Origin: Acinetobacter sp. XH1741
GTDB taxonomy: Bacteria > Pseudomonadota > Gammaproteobacteria > Pseudomonadales > Moraxellaceae
Reading direction: 5' to 3'
Length of the DNA: 64,000 nt
NCBI RefSeq assembly: GCF_041021895.1
Contig: NZ_CP157428.1
Span: forward strand, 1,054,001-1,118,000
Shown: positions 18,207 through 27,558 of the stretch, in pieces
Layout: every line of letters begins with the position of its first letter
Position numbering within the stretch: position 1 is the first letter of the stretch
Translations under genes and position numbers: made by a program
The notes under the pieces: generated by a model
Databases searched by the model: none
What the model saw: only the letters and a program-made list of their open reading frames with translations
What the model was told of the DNA's origin: nothing

Positions 18207-19049
18207 TTATTTTGTTTGGGCGTGAATGGTCCAAACCAAATCACCTAAATGTTGTTGATGAGCTTCAGGGGAAACTTGCCCAAAAAATATTTGTGGCTGC
18301 TCAATCGTAACTTGCTCAAAACCTGCATCTTTAAAAAAGTCTTTAACTTGTTGTGGGCTTTTAAAATGAAAACTAAATGAGCTTCGAGACATGAGTTTAA
18401 GTAATTTACTACTGTTCCAGATAATACTGGCGAGTTTATTTTTAACAGGTTCAGGGTATAAATCGGTTAAATAATGGAACTTTTTAAAAGAAGCCCCATT
18501 GTGAGCAATTGACTGGATCAGTTGTTTTAATAAATCTTTATCAAAATAGTTAATCAAGCCTTCACTGATCACAACCAGTGGACGGTTGGGGTCAAATACT
18601 TCAAATGCTTGAGCAAAGGCTTCGGTAAATAAATCGACTGATAAAATTTCAGGTGCATTTTGTTCAATTTGTTGTAGTGCATTTTGTTTGGTTTGAGCCA
18701 TATCGGGCAAATCAAGCTCCCGATAGATAATAGAAGGGTAATGCTGTCTAAACCACCAACCACGTGGTGATAAGCCACAAGCTATTTCTAGAACTTGTAA
18801 ATCAGGACTTTCTTGAATGAGTTGTTCTAAATGATGATCAAGCATGGTGTGACGTTGTTTAAGCGTGGTGCGCATGCTGCCACCTACATATTTCTCTGCC
18901 CAAGACTCTAATGGGTGAGCTAAATATGCCAGTGATTTGCCTTTGCTGGTGGCAAGTGCTTGATGAGAAATCCCCATTTGATACCAGATATAACCCGTAT
19001 AGTGGGCTGTAAAAGAGATGTGGCGGTGTTTTGAAAGTTGTTGTGTCAT
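18207..19049 (-). CDS. Class I SAM methyltransferase, leucine carboxyl methyltransferase-like
   Basis: Predicted S-adenosylmethionine-dependent methyltransferase of 280 residues. Motif I appears as VLEIACGLSPRGWWF and is followed by an acidic strand end (YRELDLPDM). SEGLINYF and the late FKDAGFEQV block fit the LCM/TcmP-type branch of class I enzymes. The substrate is unknown. It is transcribed after nagZ with an 80-base gap containing a strong hairpin, so it may be in the same unit or separately promoted. Confidence 0.75.
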   Translation of the reverse strand: MTQQLSKHRHISFTAHYTGYIWYQMGISHQALATSKGKSLAYLAHPLESWAEKYVGGSMRTTLKQRHTMLDHHLEQLIQESPDLQVLEIACGLSPRGWWFRQHYPSIIYRELDLPDMAQTKQNALQQIEQNAPEILSVDLFTEAFAQAFEVFDPNRPLVVISEGLINYFDKDLLKQLIQSIAHNGASFKKFHYLTDLYPEPVKNKLASIIWNSSKLLKLMSRSSFSFHFKSPQQVKDFFKDAGFEQVTIEQPQIFFGQVSPEAHQQHLGDLVWTIHAQTK

Positions 19050-19082
19050 TCGTCCTGAACTCGATTTATTGTTCTTGTATGG

Positions 19083-19112
19083 TTTGACTGATGATCGAGA
19101 CCATCAGTCAAA
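19083..19112 (-). terminator. Perfect 11-bp hairpin between nagZ and the methyltransferase gene
   Basis: TTTGACTGATG and CATCAGTCAAA flank an 8-base loop, 17 bases beyond the nagZ stop codon. There is no T run on the minus strand, so it may be a weak terminator or a processing/stability element. Confidence 0.45.
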
Positions 19113-19129
19113 TATAGGTTTAACTCAAT

Positions 19130-20149
19130 TTAAATCGAATTTTTAAACTCTTCAATGGCGGTTTTGACAGCTTGCCAGTGTTCGCCAAGCGATAAAGTTT
19201 CGCCCACCTGAATCTGTGGAATTTGACCACGCATGCGTTCAAGGCGTTCTTGGTTTGGTAGCTCTAAGTGAGCAATACCTTCAAGAGCTGTACATGCGGC
19301 GCTACGGTCATTACACACTAGTCCCATATCACAACCAGCTGCGAGAGCTGCTTGAATACGCGCATCTGCACCACCAGCCACACAAGCAGCTTGCATGCTT
19401 AAGTCATCAGAGAAAAGTACGCCATTAAACTTCAAGCGATTACGAAGCACTTCTTTAATCCAGAAAGGTGAGAAACCTGCCGGATTTGGGTCAACCTGAT
19501 CATAAATCACATGTGCAGGCATGAGTGCATCTAGCTCAGGCATAAGCTTAATGAAGCTTTGCATGTCATGATTATAAATTTCGTCATAGCTACGACTATC
19601 AATAGCAGCTGCGACATGAGAGTCAGCTTTTACCGAACCGTGGCCTGGGAAGTGTTTCCCTGTATTTGCCATTCCTGCTTTTTTCATGCCTCGCATAAAC
19701 GCGCCAGCAAGCGGAGCAATATCCTCTATATTTTTAGAGAAGCCACGGTCACCAATGACATCACTAATTGCATTAAGATCTAAAACGGGTGCAAAACTAA
19801 AATCGATACCAACAGCAAGAACTTCAGTTGCCATGAGCCAGCCACACTGTTCAGCCAGTTCAAGCGCTTTTTGTGGTTGGGTGATATAGAGTTCACCAAA
19901 GCGCCCCATCGCTGGCAATAGCGTAAAACCAGATTTTAAACGTTGAACTCGACCACCTTCTTGATCGACAGCAATCAAAATATCTGGGCGAATTTGGCGC
20001 ATATGGTCGGTTAAAGCACGGACTTGTTGTGGTGATTCAATATTTCGTGCAAATAAAATCATGCCACCGACTTGCGGAGCTTGTAATAGTTCAATATCTT
20101 CTTTAGTAAGTTCTGTGCTGGCAATGTCCAGCATCAACGCGCCAATCAT
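19130..20149 (-). CDS. nagZ: Beta-N-acetylhexosaminidase NagZ
   Basis: Cytoplasmic family 3 glycosidase that removes N-acetylglucosamine from anhydromuropeptides in cell-wall recycling. It thereby affects the signals that induce AmpC in many bacteria. The 339-residue protein has the signature NTGKHFPGHGSV (165-171), the dyad His178, and nucleophile Asp248 in FSDDLSM. Start ATG 20149 has GGAA nearby; 11 extra residues from 20182 are not family-like. It is divergent from prc. Confidence 0.95.
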   Translation of the reverse strand: MIGALMLDIASTELTKEDIELLQAPQVGGMILFARNIESPQQVRALTDHMRQIRPDILIAVDQEGGRVQRLKSGFTLLPAMGRFGELYITQPQKALELAEQCGWLMATEVLAVGIDFSFAPVLDLNAISDVIGDRGFSKNIEDIAPLAGAFMRGMKKAGMANTGKHFPGHGSVKADSHVAAAIDSRSYDEIYNHDMQSFIKLMPELDALMPAHVIYDQVDPNPAGFSPFWIKEVLRNRLKFNGVLFSDDLSMQAACVAGGADARIQAALAAGCDMGLVCNDRSAACTALEGIAHLELPNQERLERMRGQIPQIQVGETLSLGEHWQAVKTAIEEFKNSI

Positions 20150-20202
20150 ATTGGTTCCATTTGAATTTTGATTGAAAAACAATAAGCGAATTTTGCAATG
20201 AT

Positions 20203-20232
20203 TTGCTACATTTTGTCAGTACAGAATATGAT
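20203..20232 (+). promoter_or_regulatory. Candidate prc promoter
   Basis: TTGCTA and TATGAT are separated by 18 bases, about 110 bases before the prc start. This is a match by eye only. Confidence 0.35.
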
Positions 20233-20341
20233 AAAACTACACGGTATAAACAATTTAGTTGGTTAAGATGTTGAATCTGCTTAGTTCATATCGAAAACAG
20301 AGCGTGTAAGATACGAACACCCAAGGAAGTATTAAGAATTT

Positions 20342-22525
20342 ATGAAACTTCAAACTATAGCTTGTGCAGTAGCAATCGCGACTGGCGGTTTATTCTTCTC
20401 TCATACGATGAACGAAGCAAGAGCAGCAACCAATACTGCCGCTGTTTCTCAATCGATTCAGCCAACGCAAGAGCAGGCCTTGGTGGCTCGTCAACTGGCA
20501 ACTTTAGTTGATCGCCAACATTATTTAAATATGCGTCTAGATGCGAATACATCTAACCGTATTCTCGATATGTATTTAGACAGTCTTGATCCAGACCACT
20601 CATTATTTTTAGACGCAGAAGTTCAAAATTATAAAAAACTCTATGGTTCAAATTTTGGTGCTTCATTAAAAGCGGGGAACTTAACTGGGCCGTTTGCCAT
20701 TCATCAGCAATATCGTGAACGCTTAAAACAATTTTACGAATTCATGCTGGCTGAGTTGAAGCAACAACAGAACTTAAAACAGCCAAATAGCTATATTGAA
20801 GTAGATCGCGAAAAAGCACCATATTTTAAAACAACGGCTGAGCAACAAAATCACTGGCGTAAAATGCTAGTTTCACAGTTAATTAATTTAACCATTAGCC
20901 GTGAAGAAGAGCAGGCAAAACAAAAGGCGCTTAAAGAGAACCCGTCACTTGCTGATGGTCAAGATTTGAAAGGTCCAGAAGATTTAACGCCAGCTCAAAC
21001 TTTGACTAAACGTTATACGCGTCAGCTTGAAAGAATTAGTCGTGTAAAAAGTGATGATGTCTTAGATAAGACATTAAACGCGATGTTAGCGACCTATGAT
21101 CCACATAGTAACTATTATCCGCCAATCGATGCGATAGAACTGAATCGCCAAACGACCTTGCAGCTTGAGGGGATCGGGGTATCGATTCGTCCAGAGCGTG
21201 GCAACGAAGATTACACCAAGATTGAAACCATTGTAGAAGGTGGTCCTGCAAGTAAGTCTGGTCAAGTGAAATCAGGAGATCGAATCGTTGGAGTCGCTCA
21301 AGAGGGCGGGAAAATGATCGATGTGGTTGGTTGGTCGAGTTCGGAAATTGTTGGGCTGATTCGTGGTAAACGTGGCACTAAAGTAACACTTAAGCTTCTT
21401 GGTGCTGGTGCGTCAATGAGTCAGGCACGTAATGTGACTTTAGTCCGTGATGTTATTCAAGAAGAAGATGCTGGTGTTCGCTCACGTACAGTTGAAGTGA
21501 GCCGTGATGGTAAAAAGCACTTGTTAGGTGTTATTGAAATTCCATCATTCTATTTTGACTATCGTTCACGTCGTGCTGGTCAGCAATATCGTTCAGTTTC
21601 TGAAGATACTGCCAATGCTTTTGAAGCATTAAAAGCCAAAAAAGTTGAAGGTATCATTATTGACTTGCGTAATGACCCAGGTGGTTCATTAGAAGAAGTT
21701 GCTCGTATGCTTGGGCAAGTGATTAAGTCAGGCCCAGTGGTGCAAATTCGTGATGGCAATGGCAATGTAAGTGTATTTGAAGACAACGATGGTGGTCAGC
21801 AAATCTATACAGGTCCACTTGCTGTATTGGTGAACTTGGCATCTGCTTCGGCAAGTGAAATTTACTCTGCTGCAATTCAAGATTATGAGCGCGGTATTAT
21901 TATTGGTAGTACAACTACGGGTAAAGGTACAGCTCAGGTTCAATTGGATACTTTGGCATACGGACAAGCGACTTTAACGCAACGTAAATTCTATCGTATT
22001 ACAGGTGGTAGTACGCAAAACAAAGGTGTAGTACCAGACATTAAACTGGTTGATATCTACAACGAAGAGTTTGGTGAGCGTAAATCGAAGAACGCATTGA
22101 AGTGGGATACGATTCCGACTGCGCCATTTAAACGTGAAGGTTCTGTTCAACCGTATGTTGCAAAGTTGTCTCAGTCTTCTGAACAACGTGTTGCTGTCGA
22201 TCCTCAGTTTAAATATTTAAATAAGCGTACAGCGATTGCTAAGGTAACAAGTGACCAGAAACAGGTTGTACTTGATATTGATAAGCGTCGTGCTGAGCTT
22301 CTTAATTTAGAAAAGCAAACGTTAGATGCTGAAAATGAACGCCGTGCGGCAACGGGTCAAAAACCTTTTGCAAATTGGGAAAGCTATCAGGCTTCTTTAG
22401 ATGCCCTAGCTGAATCTCGTGCCAAAATGAAAGCTAATCAGCGTCCTGCATTGCCAGAAGAAGAAACGTTCGTGACTGAAGCGGCAAATGTACTTATGGA
22501 TTATGCAAAACTACAGAACCGTTAA
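20342..22525 (+). CDS. prc: Tail-specific (carboxy-terminal processing) protease Prc
   Basis: Periplasmic S41 protease that trims or degrades proteins from the C-terminus, including cell-wall hydrolases and lipoproteins in other species. The 727-residue protein has a signal peptide (MKLQTIACAVAIATGGLFF..., cleavage near EARA), an N-terminal helical domain, a PDZ domain (about 285-375), the S41 core with Ser503 in SASASE and Lys528 in TTGKGT, and the C-terminal DUF3340-like region. The Ser-Lys spacing of 25 matches E. coli Prc. It is monocistronic with its own terminator. Confidence 0.94.
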   Translation: MKLQTIACAVAIATGGLFFSHTMNEARAATNTAAVSQSIQPTQEQALVARQLATLVDRQHYLNMRLDANTSNRILDMYLDSLDPDHSLFLDAEVQNYKKLYGSNFGASLKAGNLTGPFAIHQQYRERLKQFYEFMLAELKQQQNLKQPNSYIEVDREKAPYFKTTAEQQNHWRKMLVSQLINLTISREEEQAKQKALKENPSLADGQDLKGPEDLTPAQTLTKRYTRQLERISRVKSDDVLDKTLNAMLATYDPHSNYYPPIDAIELNRQTTLQLEGIGVSIRPERGNEDYTKIETIVEGGPASKSGQVKSGDRIVGVAQEGGKMIDVVGWSSSEIVGLIRGKRGTKVTLKLLGAGASMSQARNVTLVRDVIQEEDAGVRSRTVEVSRDGKKHLLGVIEIPSFYFDYRSRRAGQQYRSVSEDTANAFEALKAKKVEGIIIDLRNDPGGSLEEVARMLGQVIKSGPVVQIRDGNGNVSVFEDNDGGQQIYTGPLAVLVNLASASASEIYSAAIQDYERGIIIGSTTTGKGTAQVQLDTLAYGQATLTQRKFYRITGGSTQNKGVVPDIKLVDIYNEEFGERKSKNALKWDTIPTAPFKREGSVQPYVAKLSQSSEQRVAVDPQFKYLNKRTAIAKVTSDQKQVVLDIDKRRAELLNLEKQTLDAENERRAATGQKPFANWESYQASLDALAESRAKMKANQRPALPEEETFVTEAANVLMDYAKLQNR

Positions 22526-22544
22526 GCTCTATTGATTGTTTATG

Positions 22545-22576
22545 AAAAAGCACGCTGTTCTTAGCGTGCTTTTTTA
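22545..22576 (+). terminator. Terminator of prc
   Basis: AAAAAGCACGCT and AGCGTGCTTTTTT form a strong hairpin with a T run, 20 bases after the stop codon. Confidence 0.9.
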
Positions 22577-22645
22577 ATTTTTTATGTCAGTAAACTGTCA
22601 TGCATTTATCATCAAAGTGTCAAGAAAGTTGCTTAATCTTTAAGC

Positions 22646-23962
22646 ATGAAAATAAATACATTGATGGATGGCGCTATGCAAGGCTCATTCGCGACAGCAC
22701 TATTAAAACAACAGCAACTCCCTGAAAGCTTCCAATTCTATTTTAAACAAAAACAGCAGTTGTCTAATACTCAGGAATTGCACCAACTTCATGAGTTGGT
22801 TCGTCCACGTTTAAAAATTGCGATTGTCACAGAGACATGGCCACCAGAGATTAATGGTGTAGCACTCTCGTTATTGCAGTTATGCCAAGGCCTTCAAAAA
22901 CAAGGGCATAAAATTCTACTTGTTCGACCAGAACAAAAAGCAAAATGCTATGACTTTTTACCAGAGCAAGAGTGTCTGGTGATGTCACAGGCCATACCAA
23001 AATATCCGACTTTACAGTTTGGCTGGCCACAATATTTAAAAGTATCAAAAGCATTTGAAAAATTTGCGCCAGATGTCGTGCACATTGTGACTGAAGGGCC
23101 GTTAGGCTTAACAGCGATGCAGGCTGCAAAAGCAAAATCGATTCCGGTTTCTAGTGGCTTTCACTCACCATTTCAAGATTTTAGTCGGTTCTTTGATTTG
23201 GCTTTTTTAGTTAAACCGATTCAAAAATACCTTTGCTGGTTTCACAACAATACTCAAGTGACTTGTGTGCCAAGTAAGGATACACAAGAAGCTTTACGTG
23301 GTTTCGGTATTACCTGTCCCCTGATTGTGGTTGGACGGGGCGTGGATACGACTCGCTTTTCACCAAAACATCGTTCTGAAAGTTTGCGCCAGCAATGGGG
23401 AGTCGATTCAGATACACGTGTCATGCTCTATGTGGGACGTTTGTCGCCGGAAAAAGAAGTGCAACTCATTGTTGAAAGTTATGCGGCCATGCAAAACATG
23501 CAACAGTACAAGACGAAATTGGTTGTGGTGGGAGATGGCCCCGATCTTGCTCGGTTAAAAGAATTACCTGAAGCAAAAAATGTTATTTTTACAGGTAGCT
23601 TGCGTGGACAAGATCTAGCGACAGCATATGCAAGCGCAGACGTCTTTGTCTTTGCAAGTCAAGTCGAAACGTTTGGTAACGTAGTTTTAGAAGCAATGGC
23701 GAGCGGTTTGCCTGTTATCGCGTATGATTATGCATGTGCACATCAATATTTAATCCATGGCGTGAGTGGTTGGTTAAGCCCACTTGGACAAAAAAGCCAT
23801 TTTATACAGCAAATTTATCAACTTCCTTCAGTACAACAACTTAGAGAAATGGGCATACAAGCCTGTCATAAAGTACAGCAAAGCGGTTGGCAACTGCCGG
23901 TACAGCAATTAGAACAGGCATTTTATCAGGTGGTGAAAGAATCCTCGATGGACTTCACCTAA
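22646..23962 (+). CDS. Glycosyltransferase family 4 (GT-B fold)
   Basis: A 438-residue protein. After a variable N-terminal 50 residues it has the GT4 start IAIVTETWPPEINGVALSL, a mid-domain VVGRGVDTTRF, MLYVGRLSPEKEV, and the donor-binding E-x7-E block around ETFGNVVLEAMASGLPVIAYD. It resembles MgtA/SqdX-like lipid or mannosyl glycosyltransferases. The acceptor is unknown. No good ribosome-binding site precedes ATG 22646, and in-frame ATGs at 22664 and 22676 are alternatives. A PAP2 phosphatase gene follows 24 bases later, suggesting a membrane glycolipid step. Confidence 0.82.
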   Translation: MKINTLMDGAMQGSFATALLKQQQLPESFQFYFKQKQQLSNTQELHQLHELVRPRLKIAIVTETWPPEINGVALSLLQLCQGLQKQGHKILLVRPEQKAKCYDFLPEQECLVMSQAIPKYPTLQFGWPQYLKVSKAFEKFAPDVVHIVTEGPLGLTAMQAAKAKSIPVSSGFHSPFQDFSRFFDLAFLVKPIQKYLCWFHNNTQVTCVPSKDTQEALRGFGITCPLIVVGRGVDTTRFSPKHRSESLRQQWGVDSDTRVMLYVGRLSPEKEVQLIVESYAAMQNMQQYKTKLVVVGDGPDLARLKELPEAKNVIFTGSLRGQDLATAYASADVFVFASQVETFGNVVLEAMASGLPVIAYDYACAHQYLIHGVSGWLSPLGQKSHFIQQIYQLPSVQQLREMGIQACHKVQQSGWQLPVQQLEQAFYQVVKESSMDFT

Positions 23963-23986
23963 GTATCCTAAAATAGGAGAACAACC

Positions 23987-24538
23987 ATGAAATTCAAGAA
24001 TGCAAAAATAAAAATACTGGATCTCGATTTAAGAGGCTGCTTATATTTAAATAACTTCTCTCACTCACAGCGTGTAGCGTTATTCTTCAAAATTATTAGT
24101 CGTGCCGGTGATGGACCATTTTGGTACCTGATGCTGGCGATTGTATGGGGAATGCATGGTATTAACTACAGTCTACAAATTATCTATTTATTAGTAGGTG
24201 GCTCAGTCGGCACCGGAATTTATAAATTTTTAAAACATAAAACGACACGGCCTCGCCCTTATCAAGTACATCAAGTGATTATACTTGGCGAAAGACCTCT
24301 CGATCATTTCAGCTTTCCATCTGGCCATACACTTCATGCCGTGATGGTGACAATTGTATTGGGTTATATCCAGCCAGTATTACTCGCAGCGATGTTACCT
24401 TTTATGGTGCTTGTTGCCTTATCTCGTATGGTTCTTGGGCTTCACTATCCAAGTGATGTGATTGTGGGTGCATTAATTGGATCGGCAATGGCAAGCCTGA
24501 TTATTTTTATGGCTCCTTTATTGAACATCGCTTTATAA
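23987..24538 (+). CDS. PAP2-family membrane phosphatase
   Basis: Integral membrane phosphatase of 183 residues with the three acid-phosphatase motifs: KTTRPRP, FPSGH, and SRMVLGLHYPSD. It has about five hydrophobic segments. Likely substrates are a lipid phosphate such as phosphatidate, phosphatidylglycerophosphate or undecaprenyl pyrophosphate. AGGAG 12 bases upstream supports the start. Its close coupling to the GT4 gene suggests it dephosphorylates a product or carrier of that enzyme. Confidence 0.87.
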   Translation: MKFKNAKIKILDLDLRGCLYLNNFSHSQRVALFFKIISRAGDGPFWYLMLAIVWGMHGINYSLQIIYLLVGGSVGTGIYKFLKHKTTRPRPYQVHQVIILGERPLDHFSFPSGHTLHAVMVTIVLGYIQPVLLAAMLPFMVLVALSRMVLGLHYPSDVIVGALIGSAMASLIIFMAPLLNIAL

Positions 24539-24637
24539 GCGACCGCAATTTTTATTCACTTAAACTATCGATTAGGTTTGTGGATTTGCTAAAGTACACA
24601 GTTCGTGATTTAGCAGATTAAACAGATAGGAGCCGCT

Positions 24638-24838
24638 ATGGGCTTACGTTGGACAGATACCATTGATATTGCCATTGAATTGTCAGAAGCACATCCAGAA
24701 GTTGATCCGCAATGGATCCGTTTTACAGATTTACACGCATGGGTATGCGCTTTACCCGACTTCAGTGATGATCCAAATAAATCGACTGAAGGCTTGCTAG
24801 AAGGCATTCAGATGGCCTGGATTGACGAAGTTCGCTAA
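24638..24838 (+). CDS. iscX: Fe-S cluster assembly accessory protein IscX
   Basis: Small acidic protein of 66 residues matching IscX/YfhJ (MGLRWTDTIDIAIELSEAHP, then FTDLHAWVCALPDF). In other bacteria it binds IscS and iron and tunes Fe-S assembly. ATAGGAG lies 7 bases before the ATG. It is not next to iscRSUA here; it leads the ndk-rlmN run, from which a promoter candidate separates it. Confidence 0.92.
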   Translation: MGLRWTDTIDIAIELSEAHPEVDPQWIRFTDLHAWVCALPDFSDDPNKSTEGLLEGIQMAWIDEVR

Positions 24839-24876
24839 AAACAGTAGAAAAAATCGCAACTTTTACACATTCAAAG

Positions 24877-24905
24877 CTGATTATTGCCTATGACATCGGT
24901 ATAAT
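24877..24905 (+). promoter_or_regulatory. Candidate ndk promoter
   Basis: A perfect TATAAT at 24900-24905 has a weak -35 (CTGATT) 17 bases upstream. The implied leader is about 40 bases. Confidence 0.5.
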
Positions 24906-24951
24906 GCGGCAAATTTTTTAAAGTTTAAATCTTAAAATAAAGGAGCCACTC

Positions 24952-25383
24952 ATGGCAATTGAACGTACTTTGTCTATCGTAAAGCCAGATGCTGTGTCTA
25001 AAAACCACATCGGTGAAATTTTTGCTCGTTTCGAAAAAGCGGGTTTAAAAATTGTTGCGACTAAAATGAAACACCTTTCTCAAGCTGATGCTGAAGGTTT
25101 CTATGCAGAGCACAAAGAACGTGGTTTCTTTGGTGACTTAGTTGCATTCATGACTTCTGGTCCAGTTGTTGTATCTGTTCTTGAAGGTGAAAACGCAGTT
25201 CTTGCTCACCGTGAAATTTTAGGTGCTACAAACCCTAAAGAAGCGGCTCCTGGTACTATCCGTGCTGATTTCGCTGTAAGCATCGACGAAAATGCTGCTC
25301 ACGGTTCTGACTCAGTTGCTTCTGCAGAGCGTGAAATTGCTTACTTCTTTGCTGACAACGAGATCTGCCCACGCACTCGTTAA
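24952..25383 (+). CDS. ndk: Nucleoside diphosphate kinase
   Basis: Transfers phosphate from ATP to nucleoside diphosphates, balancing NTP and dNTP pools. The 143-residue protein starts [15 protein letters not shown]. It has the active-site His in the family block [27 protein letters not shown] lies 8 bases before the start. Codon use is strongly biased, as expected for a highly expressed gene. It is followed by a terminator. Confidence 0.98.
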
Positions 25384-25395
25384 TCGAAAGCATTC

Positions 25396-25434
25396 AAACC
25401 AGATAAGTGGTATACTACTTATCTGGTTTTTTTA
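25396..25434 (+). terminator. Terminator of ndk
   Basis: AAACCAGATAAG and CTTATCTGGTTT form a 12-bp stem followed by a long T run. Confidence 0.9.
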
Positions 25435-25506
25435 TTCTCTCAAGAGAAGTTTGTTTGATTCTTGAACAATATCTTCTGTTTTTTGACATGGTTTAGGTAA
25501 ATACAC

Positions 25507-26742
25507 ATGAGTTCTGCAGTGGTCGTTTCATCTGAAAATCTTGATGGACAGCAGCAATCTTCGTCCACGCCGGTAATCTCTGCTGCCGAAAATAAAGTGA
25601 ATTTACTCGGCATGTCTCGTACTGAGTTAGAAAAATTCTTTGAAAATATTGGTGAAAAAAAGTTTCGTGCCGGACAGGTCATGAAATGGATACACCAATA
25701 CTTTGTTACTGATTTTGCTGAAATGACCAATATTTCAGGCAAATTACGTGCAAAACTTGAACAGATTTGTGAGATTAAAGCCCCTGAAGTGGTTCACCGT
25801 CACTATTCAAAAGATGGTACACGTAAGTGGGTATTTCGCGTAGGTGAGGGGGCAGGTTCTTTAGTTGAAACTGTATTAATTCCTGCCGAAGATAAAACTG
25901 GATTACGTAAAACGCTTTGTATTTCCTCTCAAGTGGGCTGTGCATTGGACTGCTCGTTTTGTTCAACAGGTAAACAAGGTTTCCAACGTGATTTAACGCC
26001 AGATGAAATTATTGGGCAACTCTGGATGGCAAACTATTCTTATATGGAAGAAGTGCCTGTTGCAGAGCGTGAACGTTCAGTCACCAATGTCGTGATGATG
26101 GGTATGGGTGAGCCATTGCTCAACTATGATGCCGTATTAAGTTCAATGCAGATTATGCTTGATGACTTTGCTTATGGTATGTCAAAACGTCGCGTGACTT
26201 TGTCAACCTCAGGTGTTGTACCAAAAATTGACCAACTTGCAAAAGATATTGATGTCGCTTTAGCAATTTCCTTACATGCGCCAAACGATGAGCTACGTAA
26301 TGAACTTGTGCCTATTAATAAAAAATATCCATTGGCTCAGTTAATCGCAGCATGTCAGCGTTATATTGCCAAAGATGGTAATGAAAGTACGCGTAAACAT
26401 GTGACCATTGAATATGTGATGTTAGAGGGCGTAAATGATCAGCCTGAACATGCACAGCAGTTACTTAAATTGCTTAAAAACTTGCCAAGTAAAATTAACT
26501 TGATCCCGTTTAACCCATTCCCACATGCGCCATATGGTCGCTCAAGTCGAAATCGTATTATCTCGTTCCAAAAAACTTTGTCTGATGCCGGATTTGTGTG
26601 TACGATTCGTCAAACACGTGGTGATGATATTGATGCTGCATGTGGACAGTTAGTCGGTCAAGTGGCTGACAGAACTCGCCGTGCTGAACAGTGGCAGAAA
26701 AAGGTCACACAGCGTCAAGAGATTTTACGTACACAAGGATAA
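25507..26742 (+). CDS. rlmN: 23S rRNA (adenine(2503)-C(2))-methyltransferase / tRNA m2A37
   Basis: Radical-SAM enzyme that methylates A2503 of 23S rRNA and A37 of some tRNAs. The 411-residue protein has the CxxxCxxC cluster motif in [15 protein letters not shown], the [11 protein letters not shown] loop, SLHAPND, and the C-terminal [16 protein letters not shown] with the catalytic cysteine. The first 30 residues are a variable, Ser-rich extension. It is first in the rlmN-pilW-rodZ-ispG-hisS-yfgM-bamB run. Confidence 0.96.
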   Translation: MSSAVVVSSENLDGQQQSSSTPVISAAENKVNLLGMSRTELEKFFENIGEKKFRAGQVMKWIHQYFVTDFAEMTNISGKLRAKLEQICEIKAPEVVHRHYSKDGTRKWVFRVGEGAGSLVETVLIPAEDKTGLRKTLCISSQVGCALDCSFCSTGKQGFQRDLTPDEIIGQLWMANYSYMEEVPVAERERSVTNVVMMGMGEPLLNYDAVLSSMQIMLDDFAYGMSKRRVTLSTSGVVPKIDQLAKDIDVALAISLHAPNDELRNELVPINKKYPLAQLIAACQRYIAKDGNESTRKHVTIEYVMLEGVNDQPEHAQQLLKLLKNLPSKINLIPFNPFPHAPYGRSSRNRIISFQKTLSDAGFVCTIRQTRGDDIDAACGQLVGQVADRTRRAEQWQKKVTQRQEILRTQG

Positions 26743-26757
26743 AGTTGAGGGCAGACT

Positions 26758-27558
26758 TTGAGTACTCCGAAGTTAAAGATCATGTTATGTATGGGGGTTG
26801 CTGTTGCATTTCTGGCAAGTGGTTGTCAGACGTCGCCAACGCTTAAAAAGGACCCAGAAAAAGCAGTTAAGGTGCGTACGCAGCTTGCTGCTGAATACAT
26901 TCGTTCTGGTGACTTGGACTCTGCAAAACGGTCCCTTGACCAAGCTCTAAGTATCGAGAGTCGTGACGCAACAGCAAATATGATGATGGGTATTTTATTG
27001 CAACAAGAAGGCAGTAAACCCAATTTAGAAAAAGCAGAACATTATTTTAAACGTGCAATTTCTTCTGAGCCAGACAATGCTCAGGCGCGTAATAATTATG
27101 GTACGTATTTGTATCAAATGGAGCGTTATAATGATGCCATCGAGCAATTTCGTATTGCTGGTGCAACATTAGGCTATGACCAACGCTATCAGGCTTTAGA
27201 AAATCTAGGACGGATTTATTTAAAGTTAGGCGATATTGCGAGTGCTGAAAAAACATTCAAACAAGCGCTTCTTGCTAACCGCGATTCCTACATTTCAATG
27301 TTAGAGTTAGCAGAAATTTTTTATTTGCAGCAGCAGATTCCGGCTGCTACACAAATGTATGAGCAATACGTTCATACAGTGGGGCAGAAAAATCAGGGTG
27401 CACGCGCACTTTGGATTGGTTTAAGAGTGGCTCGAGCCAATGCGGATAAAATGGGAATGCAAGTTTTAGTAAACCAGTTACGTGCTTTATTCCCGGAAAG
27501 TCCAGAATATCAACGTTATTTGCAATTACAGTATAGTACTGAGGCCGTATGGAAATAA
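26758..27558 (+). CDS. pilW: Type IV pilus biogenesis/stability lipoprotein PilW (PilF)
   Basis: TPR lipoprotein that in relatives helps the PilQ secretin assemble in the outer membrane. The 266-residue protein has lipobox LASGC, then about six TPR units (for example DNAQARNNYGTYLYQMERYNDAIEQF). The start is TTG at 26758, with GAGGG 6 bases before it. A downstream ATG at 26782 would shorten but not destroy the signal. It overlaps rodZ by 10 bases, implying translational coupling. Confidence 0.92.
   Translation: MSTPKLKIMLCMGVAVAFLASGCQTSPTLKKDPEKAVKVRTQLAAEYIRSGDLDSAKRSLDQALSIESRDATANMMMGILLQQEGSKPNLEKAEHYFKRAISSEPDNAQARNNYGTYLYQMERYNDAIEQFRIAGATLGYDQRYQALENLGRIYLKLGDIASAEKTFKQALLANRDSYISMLELAEIFYLQQQIPAATQMYEQYVHTVGQKNQGARALWIGLRVARANADKMGMQVLVNQLRALFPESPEYQRYLQLQYSTEAVWK

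Noticed and set aside
24638..24838. IscX away from the isc operon as a novel arrangement
   Set aside because: IscX next to ndk-rlmN-pilW-rodZ-ispG is, to my knowledge, a gene order also seen in other gammaproteobacteria.
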